A DNA stretch of 64,000 nucleotides from Porogramme epimiltina (GCA_900155495.1 FTLJ01000890.1:1-64000); one strand, 5' to 3'. Shown: positions 21,988-33,121, counted from the first letter of the stretch. Translations and numbers: made by a program. Notes: generated by a model from the letters alone, not told the origin.

Positions 21988-24900
21988 CTACCAGCGCAGC
22001 CTACCACCGCGCATACGCCTGAGCGCCCCAACGTTGTCGGCCAGCTTGCTACGTGGGAAGTTGAGTCCGGGATGCGCGGTGGGCAGGAGCGCGGGCTCGC
22101 GGTATAGGCGCAGGACCTTGAACACGCGCTTGCAGGGCCCGTTGGGGACGAGGCGGATGAGCGCGCCGAGCGGGATGGTAACCGAGCCGAGAGCGAGCGA
22201 GATGCCCCACTCGCGTCCGCCGAGGCGTGTCACTGCGAAAACTACGCCGCCTACAAAGACGACGAGGATCTGGACGGCGGCCTCTGGAAGGAGGATTAAG
22301 GTGAGCGCGGGGACGGTGATGCCAATGCGCGCGGGACTTACCGATGAGTGTGATTCCGATGAAGTACGGGTTCTTGTGAATGCCTTCGAAGATGTTCAGC
22401 TGCCCGTCTAGGCGACGGCAATTGAACGCACTGAAGATCTGGGCGAAAACGAACGTGTTGAACACGAGCGTGTCCGTCCCCAGGTCGTGCGCGGGGAACC
22501 CGAGGATGCGGTCGCCGCAGAAGTGGAACGCGAGGATGATCGCGACCTGGTACGCGCTCTGCCCGAGGATCTGCTTTATCATGTCGACCGTGAAGAGCGG
22601 CGCGTCCCTGCGCTCGGGCTTGCGCGCAAGCACCGCGGGCGTCGCGGGGTCTGTCGCGAGGGCGAGGGCGGCGAACGTGTCGATGATGATCGAGATCCAC
22701 AGGAGCTGCACCGCGCTCAGCACGCTCTCCTCGAAGCTCGACCCCGCGAGCGCGGACACGAGTGTGACAACCACCACCGAGAAAGTTGAGGTCGCTTGGA
22801 ACTGCAGAAGCCTGCGCACCGCGTCGTTCACCGCCCGCCCCCACATGATCGCCTTCACGATCGACGCGAAGTTGTCGTCCATGAGGACGATGTCGGACGC
22901 CTCCTTCGCGACCTCGGTCCCGGTCAGGCCCATCGAGAGGCCGACGTGTGCGGCCTTGAGTGCTGGGGAGTCATTCGTGCCGTCGCCCGTGACGGCGACA
23001 GTCTCACCGAGCTCTTTAAGCGTGTTGACGAGGGCGAGCTTGTCTTCGGCCGAGGAGCGCGCGAGGACTCTGAGGTGTGGGACGACCTGGCGGCGTTCGG
23101 CGTCTGATAGCGCGCGGAAGCTGGGACCCTCCATGACCGTGCCATCGTCAGTGAGGATGCCGCATTGCCGAGCGATAGACTGCGCAGTAAGGCCGTGGTC
23201 TCCGGTGCACATCTTGACTTGTATACCTGCGCGGGCACAGTCTGCCACCGCCTCGCGGACGCCCGCACGGAGGGGGTCTTCTAGAGCGAGGATCCCCACT
23301 AGCACCAAGTCGGACGCAAGATGAGGATAGGTGACCTGGAAATGAGGCATGAATAACATTGTGGACGATGGTTAGATGGAAGCACTTGACCTCGTCCCCT
23401 CGCTCTGGGTCTAGTGGCGGCTAGGAGTCGAAGTCGCGATAAGCAAGAGCGATGGTCTTCAAGGCCTGCGTCGCGTATGCGGTAATCGCGCGGTGGATGG
23501 ACATACGCTCTCCCTCATCAATGCCGATGGTCTCGACCTCAGATACACCGTTCTTCATGGCGACTTGGCGCGTGCACGCCGCGAGGAGGATCTCGCTCGC
23601 ACCCTTGACATATAGACGCGCTCGTCCGCCAGTGAGGCGCACGACGACGCCCATCGCCTTCCACTCGCTCGAGAAAGGGAAAACTTGCAGTGTCTCCGCC
23701 GCGTCGCGGACGGCCTTGTAGTTGGCCCAGTCGAGGTCACGTGCCATCGTCAGGAGCGCGGTCTCGGTCTTGCTCCCGACGAAGACAAGAGAGCCGGTGA
23801 TGGCGTCGGTGTCTTCGAAAGCTGTAGAATTGAGTGCGATAGAGTCGTTCACTAGCTCGCGGAAGGGTACTGGAATGACGTCGTTGAGATCGCGAAGCTC
23901 CACAGCGAGGCGATCGTGATGGGAGGTCGAGGGTGTCTCGTCCTCTTCTGCGACGTCGAAAGAGGCGCGTTGGGGGTACTGTGCGAGGTCACGTACGACG
24001 ATGAGGCTGCTTCCTATGGTGCCAGCGACGACAGTCATCTCGTTCTGGGTAAGCGCGCCGGTCTTGTCTGTGCAGATAACACTCGCGCTTCCAATAGTTG
24101 CGCAGGAGCCGAACGCGCGGATGAGCAGGCTCTCGCGCGTTATGCGCATCGTAGCGTGAGCGAGCGCAAGGGTTATCACCAGGGGTAGACCTTCGAAGAA
24201 ATGAGCACAGCTCTTGATATGTGTTGAAAATGCGCCTACCTTCGGGAACGGAGGCCACCACGAGAGTGCAAGAAAAGATAAGGATATTCACGAAGACCAG
24301 GCCTTTCTGAGCTGAACTCCTACAGCCAAAATCAGCCAGAGCATACGCGAAAGCATTCACCTCAAAACCCACATCGGCGGCTCACCCGTACCAATCTGAA
24401 CGAAAAAGCGGATGATGAGCCCGAGGAAGAGAAGGACGCCTCCGGTAGAGCCAGCAACGGCGATAACGTTGGCGACGTAATTGAGCTTTCCCTGGAGACT
24501 TGTGTCTTCCGGCTCGTAACAGAGAGCTTCATGACAACAAGATGAGCATACGTCACCGCCGTGCCGAGAAGTTGAGTTACATACCAGGCATGACACGACC
24601 ATTGAAAGAACGTTGCCCAACTGCGACAACAACATACGAGCCGACACCTTCAAGAACCTTGCTTCCACTGATGAGGAAGCAATCGGTATATTGGACGCCG
24701 TCGACGCCTGCTTGCTCCTCCCCATTGGCGTCTCGCAGTTTGTTCCTGTTGTGCGCCTCTAGGCAGTGGGCGTACTCTGCCTTGCGGATGGCAGCGCACT
24801 CGCCCGTCGCCTCGGACTCGTCGCAGCACACATTGTGCCCGCGGAGGAAGACGCCGTCACAGGGTACGATCTCGCCGGGCTCGAGGAGCGCGACGTCGCC

Positions 24901-25661
24901 GACGACGACCTCGCACGCGTGGATACAGCGCGTGACCCCCGCGCGGACGACGGTGACGGATCGCTCGTCCTTCTTCGCGTTGATCTCGCGGAGCTGGCGC
25001 TCTTTCTGCCAGTCCGTAAGCGAGCCGACGAAGACAATGATTACGATCGCGACCATGATCGCGACGCCTTCGACCCACTCGGTGCGCGGCTGGTCCGACT
25101 TTCTCCCGGGACCGAAATCTTGGAAAAGCCCCAGGACAAAGGACACCAAAGCAGCCATTGATAGGAGGATCTATGGACGATTAAGAAAGGTAAATCGAAT
25201 AGTATCCGAGGGCGAATGAGAGAACGTACTATGATTCTCCCGTTGTACGCAGCCCACATCAGCTGCCAGATGCTCTTGCTCTTGGGACTTGGCAGAGAGT
25301 TGATACCGTAAACTCGGGCGCGATCTCCTAGCGAAGCTTTATAGGCGGGGTTCTCAGCGTTGAGCCCGGTAGGATCAGGAAGCTCCGGCAATACGGAGCT
25401 GGCGGTGCACTGGGGGGTTCCGAGGTGGGGCGGATGGTCGGGACCGTCGGCAAGGCCATATAGAGCATACGTCCCGAGTCCTTGAAGGAGACGGTCGACG
25501 CCACCGAGAGCCTGGAGGGCATCGAGATCCTTGGTATCGACGAGATTTGAGAGCTGAGAGGGCGTGAAAGCGAATGGCCCTGTACCGACGTCGACATCGT
25601 AAGGAAGACGGATGGTTGCCTCAGCGGAGGGAAGAACCATAGATGGGTTAGGATCGAGCAT
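21988..25661 (-). pseudogene. PMC1-type Ca2+ P-type ATPase, interrupted by a stop codon
   Basis: Seven exons, 1118 codons, all phases consistent: 25661-25230, 25170-24585, 24526-24361, 24319-24240, 24190-23391, 23335-22342, 22283-21988. Family features in order: actuator domain (VVVGDVALLEPGEIVPCDG, DESEATGEC), TM4 VPEGLPL, phosphorylation site, nucleotide-binding KGASEI, hinge TGDGTND, TM5-TM6 and four C-terminal helices. These match vacuolar/plasma-membrane calcium pumps (PMC1/PMCA). Defects: codon 678 is TAG where relatives have Trp (DS-stop-PPL; 23421-23423), and no GT lies close enough upstream to splice it out. DKTGT reads DKTGA (D463 kept, A467). TGES reads TGEC (C269). The TM6 Asn of LLWxN reads Ser (S903). 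The rest of the frame is open, so decay is recent. A working pump is unlikely. A sequencing error at the stop would leave the three substitutions unexplained. Confidence 0.85.
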
Positions 25662-25888
25662 GTCACGAGGTGGTTATGCAGAGTTCTGAGGAGTCCAACA
25701 GTGAGCCAAGGCATACCGATCTAGGTTGTATGACAAGCGGCTCACTTATACGTTGTGTAGGGCGTCTTCAGCATGGATGCCGCATGGCATCGGGGTCGAG
25801 ATTACTCTAAACGTACGGTGCGTTACTCCCCTACCCTGAGCCATGGGTCTGTCTACTGCATGTTCCGGCGTGCCTCTGTCTCTTTGAG

Positions 25889-26066
25889 TATGTGCCCACG
25901 CCAGAAGCGCTCCTCGAGGGCCTGCACGCGATGTGCAACCAGCATCGGATCCTGCTCATCATCGACCGTCGAGGTGCACAGTGCAGTCCGGGTACGGCCG
26001 TACGGGCAAGAACTTCTACAGCATCGAACACTAGAGCACGCGCCCAGACATCCTATTCAACACGGA
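25889..26066 (+). pseudogene. Relic of a class III aminotransferase (GABA transaminase type)
   Basis: One reading frame gives YVPTPEALLEGLHAMCNQHR then ILLIID. After a frame shift comes QSGYGRTGKNFYSIEH, then an in-frame TAG, then STRPDILFNTE. Class III PLP aminotransferases read EVQSGFGRTG...AIEHxGVxPDI around the residues that hold PLP. The fragment therefore covers only that core, with at least one frameshift and one stop, and no flanking exons are recognisable. An old fragment, not a gene. Confidence 0.7.
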
Positions 26067-26311
26067 GGTACGTTCGCGTCGTGTGTCTGAGTGCTTGAGA
26101 GGGAAGGCTGACAAGCAGCAGCAGCAGGGCCGTCTTGGAGGTGGACAGTGGGCGGCAGGCGGGTGATGGTTTTGGAATAGGGATGAGGTGATTTCACGAG
26201 TGAGAAGTATGAAAAGTCAAGTGGCAGGCGGGCAATGAGATGCATTGAGCGGACGATAAAGTGGTGGTGGGAGACATATCGTAGATAGCATGCATCACAT
26301 GCAGTCCGAGA

Positions 26312-26377
26312 GACAAGTCGAAAGCGCCCAAATCTCGATCCCAACCGAGATTTAGCCGCGGCGCTTTTTGACTTGTC
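26312..26377. repeat. 66-nt imperfect inverted repeat (long hairpin)
   Basis: The outer arms GACAAGTC (26312-26319) and GACTTGTC (26370-26377) are fully complementary. Adjacent GAAAGCGCC and GGCGCTTTTT extend the stem. An inner stem AAATCTCG/CGAGATTT closes on an 8-nt loop. It lies just upstream of a decayed DUF6533 fragment. Confidence 0.7.
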
Positions 26378-26418
26378 ACGGCCTTCTCGCCAATGTGGGC
26401 CTACACCACTCGCATTTT

Positions 26419-26530
26419 GGCTCTGTCTCGCTAGTTCTCGCGGATAAACTTTCCGCTGCAGTGACGTGAAGTATGCGTACTAGCATATATCGAAGGAAAG
26501 AGTTGCCTGTGGCACATTTATTGCACTCCC
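26419..26530 (+). pseudogene. Relic of a DUF6533 membrane-protein exon
   Basis: Reads GSVSLVLADKLSAAVT-stop. Copies B and C have GPALLVLADTLAAAVTW here (the 135-152 nt exon). The Trp codon has become TGA and the rest of the exon is barely recognisable. At nucleotide level the run from CTAGTTCTCGC onward is close to copy C, 1.7 kb downstream. No other exons were found nearby. Confidence 0.6.
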
Positions 26531-27173
26531 AACGTGGCAGGGTGAGTGGACTTTTCTGCGAGATGCTAGTTGGCAACGCCATTGACATAGTTCCCAGGAA
26601 GTGACCTCCATCTCAATGGGAAGACGTACAGCCGCTACAGGCCCTGCAGCCGTGAAGTTGCGGCTCTGGTGTCAGCGCAGTCCAAGGATAAACCCTGATC
26701 ATTCATAGCTATGCGACGCCTCTTCATCCCTTTTCAAGCCTTTTCTAACGGTGAGTACCACCCCAGTTTCTATTGATAGTTTGATAGAGCTGCCGAGACG
26801 GTGATAACGCTCCGTGGACTTCTAGTTTCTCCATGGTTCGTTCCATTGACTCACACCTTCCGTAGCTTCTCCGGCTGGATCATCCCGACACCCCGTGCCC
26901 TACAACCTTTGGCATTCTCTGTTGGATCTCCCCCACAGCGTTAGGAGGGTTATGAACGAGGCCGCCGATGCTTAAAAGAAGCATGTGGGTCGGGATTCAA
27001 TGACTCTAATCTCCGGCGTGGGGCCGGAGCGTTTCATGCCTAAGCCGACGGCGTTACGCGCCACTCCGATCTAAAATATTCAACGCCGACGGACGCTCAG
27101 CGAGCTAGTGAGTATAAGCCCTCCCGTGTAGCCGCTTCTCTCCTCACATCCGCTTCCTTACAGGACTCCCATA
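26531..27173. other. Intergenic region upstream of DUF6533 copy C
   Basis: Holds the promoter of copy C. No clear TATA box and no other feature recognised. Confidence 0.45.
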
Positions 27174-28796
27174 ATGGTCTCAGAGAGAGTCACCGTGGTT
27201 GCGGAAGTCGATTCCTTGTAAGTTTATTGACAAGTCGCAATCTCATTGGTGGGTGCGCTGTCTCTTACATTGTATCGCATGGTTCGACAGAAACACATTT
27301 TTCTCTTGCATAATGGCGACAACCGGTACGTCAATATACGCCGTTTGGCTCTATCGGCTCTAATATCCAACGGAATCATCACACAGCCTGGATTTTCTAC
27401 GATTATTTGATCACATTCGGTCACGAAGTTGCATTATTCTGGTCCTGCAAGAAGGCCGGAACGGCAACATTGTTTTTCACCAATCGGTATCTGGGACTAG
27501 GTTACTCAATAAGCATGGTTCTTACCCGATATTTTTCTCAAGACACAAATGTATGTTCTCGTTCATATTGAGAACGTCATGCTGTAACACCCTGGCTCAT
27601 GTTGTCACCTGCATAGTCGTAAGGACTAACTGTCACGCCGCCGCCATGGGGCGTATACTGACAGATTCTCAGTCTTTTACTTTGCACTCGAATAACGGCT
27701 GTCATTGACGTCCTCCAGACTGTTGTATGGGGCAGTGAGTGTACTTCATCACCGATACGTTCACGATCTTATCCGCCTTTGAAGCATTCACTGGTTTGAG
27801 GACGTTCGCTGTCAGTGGCCATCGTATTCTTTCTCTAGCGATCTGGATAATTTCCATTACTCCCATTGGGGTAATAATGGTACGTCACTCCCCTTGTGCG
27901 TTCGGGACACTTCACTCCTTATTAAGTGTGCGGTCCAGTACCTTTACGTTATAAGCGGCATTGTCACACCATGGTCGTCACCAACTGAGCAGATGACACA
28001 AACAGATGCTCTTGATAGATTGTAAGCAGCTTCCTTATCTTGCGTTTTTTGTATATGAACGACATCCCTTTATGACAGTAGTCAGTTCGTTCTCCTTTGG
28101 GAACCTCATTGATGTTCTTGAGCTCTAATGCTTCACAAGTTACCGTGATTGGCCCTGCCTTACTAGTTCTCGCAGATACGCTTGCTGCTGCGGTGACATG
28201 GCGTACGCTTCATAAGCATAGAGCAAGGGAAGAAGTAGCCCGTTGCACCTTTTCGAGCATTGTTCTGTGGAATGGTACGCTTCAGTTCAGGTGGTAATCA
28301 CTGCGGTGCTGATAATCGTCATGTTAGGCATGATATACTTCGTGTATGATCATATCATGATAAACCTTCTCGTCAGTCAAAATTGACGATCATTCGTACA
28401 GTGCTACGTCTTTTTTAAACCTCTTGCACATCGTTTTAACTCTCCGTGGTGTGAGTGAAACACTCAGCAACTTACGTTCGTTTGAGACGTGTGAATCACT
28501 CATGCGCCCACTGAGCAGGTCGATGTTCCCATGACTGACACAAGCCTCGTCCCGGTGTTTATCAAAACGTTCGTCAGCCTTTCGAACCTCCCCAAAAACC
28601 TTCTACTAACCGTGTATTTCACCACCCACGTAGTATGACGTCGATACTCATGGGTAGATTCATGATGAACCTGCAAAGATTTGAGAGAAGGACGAACGAT
28701 GGGTTCATGTCTATGGCCAGTTTGCATTTTGCCCCTGGCTTATTCCAAGAGGAACCCATTATTCCTAGAGACGACTCGCGCTTGGTGACGGATTGA
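27174..28796 (+). CDS. DUF6533 multi-pass membrane protein (copy C)
   Basis: Eleven exons, 306 aa, the same length as copy B: 27174-27217, 27291-27325, 27387-27550, 27665-27734, 27785-27879, 27939-28021, 28123-28274, 28328-28343, 28402-28450, 28519-28568, 28634-28796. Exon 3 carries the DUF6533 signature (AWIFYDYLITFGHEVALFW, KKAGTATLFFTNRYLGLGYS). Later segments are hydrophobic (CTRITAVIDVLQTVVWG, HRILSLAIWIISITPIGVIM, VIGPALLVLADTLAAAVTW, LNLLHIVLTLRG). The C-terminal motif is MTSILMGRFMMNLQRFERR. Exons of 35, 95, 16, 49 and 50 nt are identical in length to those of copy B. Copy B has one more intron in the region of exon 4. Function of the family is unknown. The likely location is a membrane with several helices and a cytosolic charged tail. 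Confidence 0.82.
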
Positions 28797-28973
28797 AGCC
28801 ATTTAGGGACTCTTTATGCTATTACTTTCTTTAATACTGCCAAACGATGCTTATGGGTAGCGTCACGATTAAACATTGCTCACGCATGAGTCCTAAAACA
28901 AAACCTTATGGTGCTCCTTTCGGAAGACGGTTTGGACTTTGAACTCGACCTGAGCCGGGGCTTAGTCTCGTGC

Positions 28974-29001
28974 CAAGACCCTCCACGTGTGGAGGGTCTT
29001 G
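28974..29001. repeat. 28-nt inverted repeat centred on CACGTG
   Basis: Two perfect 13-nt arms (28974-28986 and 28989-29001) separated by GT. The centre contains the E-box core CACGTG. It lies 178 nt downstream of DUF6533 copy C and 1 kb upstream of the Tul1 gene. Confidence 0.75.
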
Positions 29002-29292
29002 TATCTAAGTCGGGCTTTTGATAGGGGTCTGCAGGGGGCCGCAGGACTACAGTTGATACTTATCGTGATAAGAGGTATATAATTACCCGATCAACAGGCA
29101 CAATGTAAAAGAGTCATTATCGTTGCTCTAACGATCGCATAGCCGCTTCAAATCCTTTGAGACACGTCTTTAGGTCGATATTGAGCACATCGTGTAATCG
29201 CATGATCTTCTTTGTCCATGGACTCACAACCTCCCAGCTCCGTCCGAAGCAATGGCGCTCTCCCAGCGGCCCTCATAAGCTCAAGAAAAAAA

Positions 29293-29387
29293 TGGCACTG
29301 GCAAGGATTGAACCCGCGTACAAGGCAATGCAAGCGCCAAGTAAAACGCGGGCGGTAGCATATCACTTTCCACTACGCCAACAAGGC
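29293..29387 (-). tRNA. tRNA-derived sequence, probably degenerate
   Basis: On the minus strand there is an A box TGGCGTAGTGG (29380-29370), a perfect B box GGTTCAATCC (29314-29305), a T-arm that can pair, the 3' end GTGCCA and directly after it a run of seven T (29292-29286), the usual Pol III terminator. The 5' strand of the acceptor stem does not pair well with the 3' strand. The region between the arms is too long and gives no unambiguous anticodon. It may be a tRNA pseudogene, a tRNA with an intron and a misjudged 5' end, or the head of a SINE. Confidence 0.35.
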
Positions 29388-30049
29388 TTCACAATACTAC
29401 AGAATGCATACAATATGACCCATCGCGTTGGCTGAGCACCTAGGGGTTCGCTGATGATGAGGAGCTCGTCCCGGTAACACTCTCGCGTTGACTCCCTTAC
29501 CATTATGTATAATTTCTTTCATGTAATCACGAGATAGAATCGTTTGCGGGACTCTCCCGTAGGCTTATGTTCCGTGTGGTGGGGGGACGGGCGCTATTCC
29601 GCCATCGGAATAGCACAGCCACACTTGGCCCATAAGTAAAGAGTAACAAACCGACTCCCCAGCTCGCGCTCCTACCTATTGCGCATCTGGCACATTTGGG
29701 ACAAAATAAATGTATAGAGAGATAGTAATGCATATGGTGTGTTCAACAAAGCCCTAAAAATGAGGTAAAACGGAAGGGAGAGTCAAGACAAGAGCGAATA
29801 AAGTCACCCTACAGACCCCTAGTAAATACCCGACTTTGATGCAAACCCCTCTGCAAGCAGAGGGATTTGTGCCGAACCTAAGCGCCCTGCCCGTACTGAG
29901 AGTGACGCCCGACCGCATCTGGAGCTGCCATATACCGTCTCTTGGCACTGGGACTCTCAATAGTACCTGCATCTCCTCATCTCTTACACACCTTTCCTTC
30001 CCAACATCGGGGAATAATACCTCACATTCAACGCCTCAGGAAATATCAC

Positions 30050-33000
30050 ATGAGCACGCCTGCAAATGAGCCCCCCCGCGATTTGGAGAATGGTACCGAC
30101 CCGGACAACCTGGCCCGCCAGCCCCGCAGCTCTGTCCCGTCCTTCCTCTTCATCTCCTTCATCCTCTTTATGCTCATGAGCGGCCGAGGAGATGAGTTCG
30201 CCGTCACCCGTGATATGTACGTCAACGGCCTTCAATCCCTTAACTACCAACTCGCCAACTTCACCGCCTGGAGGAACGGCACTGAGTCCAACTTTACCCT
30301 CGTCAGTCCCGCTCCCCGCTCTTTGAGGTGCGCGTGCGCATAATGACGGTGTGTTTCCTTCTACGTCTCTTTGTGTAGCCAGTTCAAGACCCCAACACCA
30401 TGCCCCTCGTGGCGGCATTCCTCCAGTACGGACGCGAGCTCGACCCCCAGCATGGATCCTACTATTCCAACATGACCGGATACTGGCACGCGGATGTACA
30501 ACCCCACAACCTTACGTCACTCAATGCGACTGAGCAGGTTGCACCATGGAGGCACCTGTCGGAGCAGCTCATGATCACCGCCAACCTCACGGAGATCCCG
30601 GAGAAGCTCGGTCCGTGGAACTGGACAAGGACGAACAAGGTCACGTTGAACATCGGAGACAAGCTTGTCGCGCTGAAGCCCGAAGGAAATGGGACGGAGG
30701 AAAGGGGTGAGGACTGGGCTAAGGATGTGAAGGAGGCGAAGAACATCGCTGTGATCCATGTGAGTCCGCTGCCTCCGTTTTGTCATGCCCTTAATGAGAT
30801 GGGCCCTCTTTAGGGGAAGGTGGAACTGTCCGATCCGAAGAACACTGAAGAGCTGCACCTGGACTTCGAGGGTATCCATGTCGTCTCAAGCGGCACTGTG
30901 TATGCTCTCGCCGCGTCGCAGGGGTGAGTGAACTCTGTTTCACGCTTGCACTCCACGCTCATCCTGTTGGTGCTACGTTTGCATGAAGACGTGGCATCGA
31001 TATCCGTAGCCTTCCTGCGCTTGTGCCAGAACATTGGAGGAATGATAGCGCGCGTGCTGTGGAGTCTGAGCTTCGGACGAGAATTTCGAGGCTGAAAGAG
31101 AAGATTGACTCAGGCGTGTTGGAACAGGACGCCGGTTCCGTCGGTACGCTCTCTTGTGCAGCTCACGTTGTCGTTTGCCAATCGCCTTTGTCCTAACAGA
31201 CGAGAGTCCGAAGACGAGGTGCTCCTTCAAGCTATTCGCACAACTCGACGCAAGTTCCGTCCCCAAGGAGCTGATGGACGAGCTTGAAAGCGAGCTGGAG
31301 GAGCCAACCGGCATCTCAACAGTCAGAGCGCCAGAACTATCTCTCGAAGGAGTGCTGCTTAGTCAAGACTGTGGAATCATGTATGAGATCAACCATGGTA
31401 TCGGAGTACAGTACGTCGTATGCTTCAACTGACACCGACCGCCTTGTCTGACCGAACTTCTTAGAACGAAGAGGTTATATGGGAAGATCTCTACGTGTGC
31501 GTTACGTTTTGCATGATCTCTCACCTCCGCTGACAGAGTCTCTCCAGATTCCGGAATATCGACACTAGTCAACTTCTTCCTCCTTGCCTTGTTCCGCCGA
31601 CAAGCAGCAGAAAGCAGCTCAGCAGCCGGTCTCTCTCGCGTCTCCCGCTATACGTTCCTTATTCAGAGTCTCATCGACGCGATATCTTTTGTTGGGGTAA
31701 GTCGCAAGCCCTCCCGCGTCTGAGTGCGCCACTAATCACGCTTCGTAGCATGTAACAGTAGCTATTCTTGCAGACGGGCAGCCTGCACTATCGGTTCTCG
31801 CGCCTGCCGGTCTCGCCTGCCTGCTCTTCATATACGAAGCGGTATGTACAGTTCCCCACTTCCTATCGTCCACTAGCTAACATATTCTCCTCAGCAATTC
31901 GCCGTCCTCATCGGGCAGATACAAGCACATGAGGACGTTTCTCCCTCGGCGTCAACTGCGCCGACACCCGCTCCCCCGCCACAACCTCCGACACCGCCAA
32001 CAGGCGGCGATGCTAACGCAGCCGACACCCCTACACCTCCAGCGCGGCCAGCGGCACCTACGCCTCCGGCCCCTGCCACACAACCAACTAACCCATCATT
32101 CCTGAACTTCCTCTGGACCCACGTTCGCACAGATCCGGCGGCGCGTCTCTGTACGTCGTATCCACATTGTCCCTTACACTATCCTCCGCATACTCATCGT
32201 GCGCGCATATATACAGGGACCCTCATGTCTCTCTGTCTGATCGTCGTGTTCAGAGTAGTCATCATGCTCTCGCTACCGCTCTTCTTCATCACCTCCCTCT
32301 ACTCTTTGATGTGGCTCGTGCAGATATATCGCTCCGCGCGGCGTGGACGCAGCAGCGGGCTCGCGCCCTCGTACCTCGTCGGCACGACCCTCGGTCGGCT
32401 GTTTTTTGCATGTTGTAAGCTACCTCTTACCATCGAGTTTGTGTGCTCCTGCTGAAGAGCGTGCTCCCAAGATTTCCTCGGCTGCCCCAAGAACATCTTC
32501 GACATCGAGCCACGCCGTGAGCCGCGCAGCCATTACCTCTCTACTCGCCCATTCGCGTGCTGATCTCCACTTTCCCCAGCATGGATATATGCCGTTGCGC
32601 TTCTGATGCTCGCTCAAGTTCTCATGGTGGCTCTCCAGGAACGCGCGGGCCCCACCTTCTTCCTCCCGCAACGTGCCGTGCGCACGCAGACGTACAACTA
32701 CCACCCGCCGATGCCCCTACCCGACCCCGAGGCCCCCGAACAGACGCTTGGCGACTGCGCGATCTGTATGGACGCGATTGAGGTCGATCCGGGTTTGCGG
32801 AGGCGGCGGAGTAAGTCCAGCGATGGCTTTGGAGGGGAGAAGCGGCCGTTCTTCTTGGGCACAGTTGCGGGCACCACCGCAGCGAAGAAGAGCTACAGCC
32901 TTGCACCGTGCCATCACCTATTCGTGAGTGACCATTTGCCTTGCCTTGCTATGCGTGTGCTTACGGTGAACGTGCGCGTTGGGGAACAGCATACGGCATG

Positions 33001-33121
33001 TCTAGAACGATGGCTCGCGATCAAGGTGAGTCTCCTGTGTTTCGGTTCACCGCGCAATGGTCTGATCATCGCTGTGCAGAACATTTGTCCACAATGTCGG
33101 AGACCGCTGCCACCTCTATAG
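30050..33121 (+). CDS. tul1: Golgi DSC E3 ubiquitin ligase, RING subunit (Dsc1/Tul1)
   Basis: Thirteen exons, 752 aa: 30050-30301, 30379-30759, 30814-30923, 30989-31143, 31200-31410, 31465-31496, 31548-31696, 31749-31841, 31895-32150, 32217-32414, 32580-32923, 32990-33025, 33080-33121. An N-terminal signal anchor (PSFLFISFILFMLMSG) leads to a lumenal domain with many N-glycosylation sites. Several membrane helices follow (ISTLVNFFLL, DAISFVGHVTVAILA, LAPAGLACLLFIYEA, TLMSLCLIVVFRVVIMLSLP, YAVALLMLAQVLMVAL), interrupted by a Pro-rich loop. The protein ends in a RING-H2 domain: CAICMDAI, PCHHLFHTACLERWLAIKN, ICPQCRRPLPPL. This topology is diagnostic of Tul1/Dsc1, the catalytic subunit of the DSC complex. 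That complex sorts Golgi and vacuolar membrane proteins and activates SREBP in fission yeast and Aspergillus. All RING ligands are present. Introns split the RING between HHLF and HTAC and again before NICP. Confidence 0.95.

Noticed and set aside
22380..23324. 315-codon plus-strand open frame
   Set aside because: Antisense of the ATPase exon 6, which has unmistakable P-type ATPase motifs on the minus strand.
23421..23423. Idea that the TAG in the ATPase is read through or recoded
   Set aside because: No context or structure supports recoding, and other key residues of the protein are also altered. Decay is simpler.
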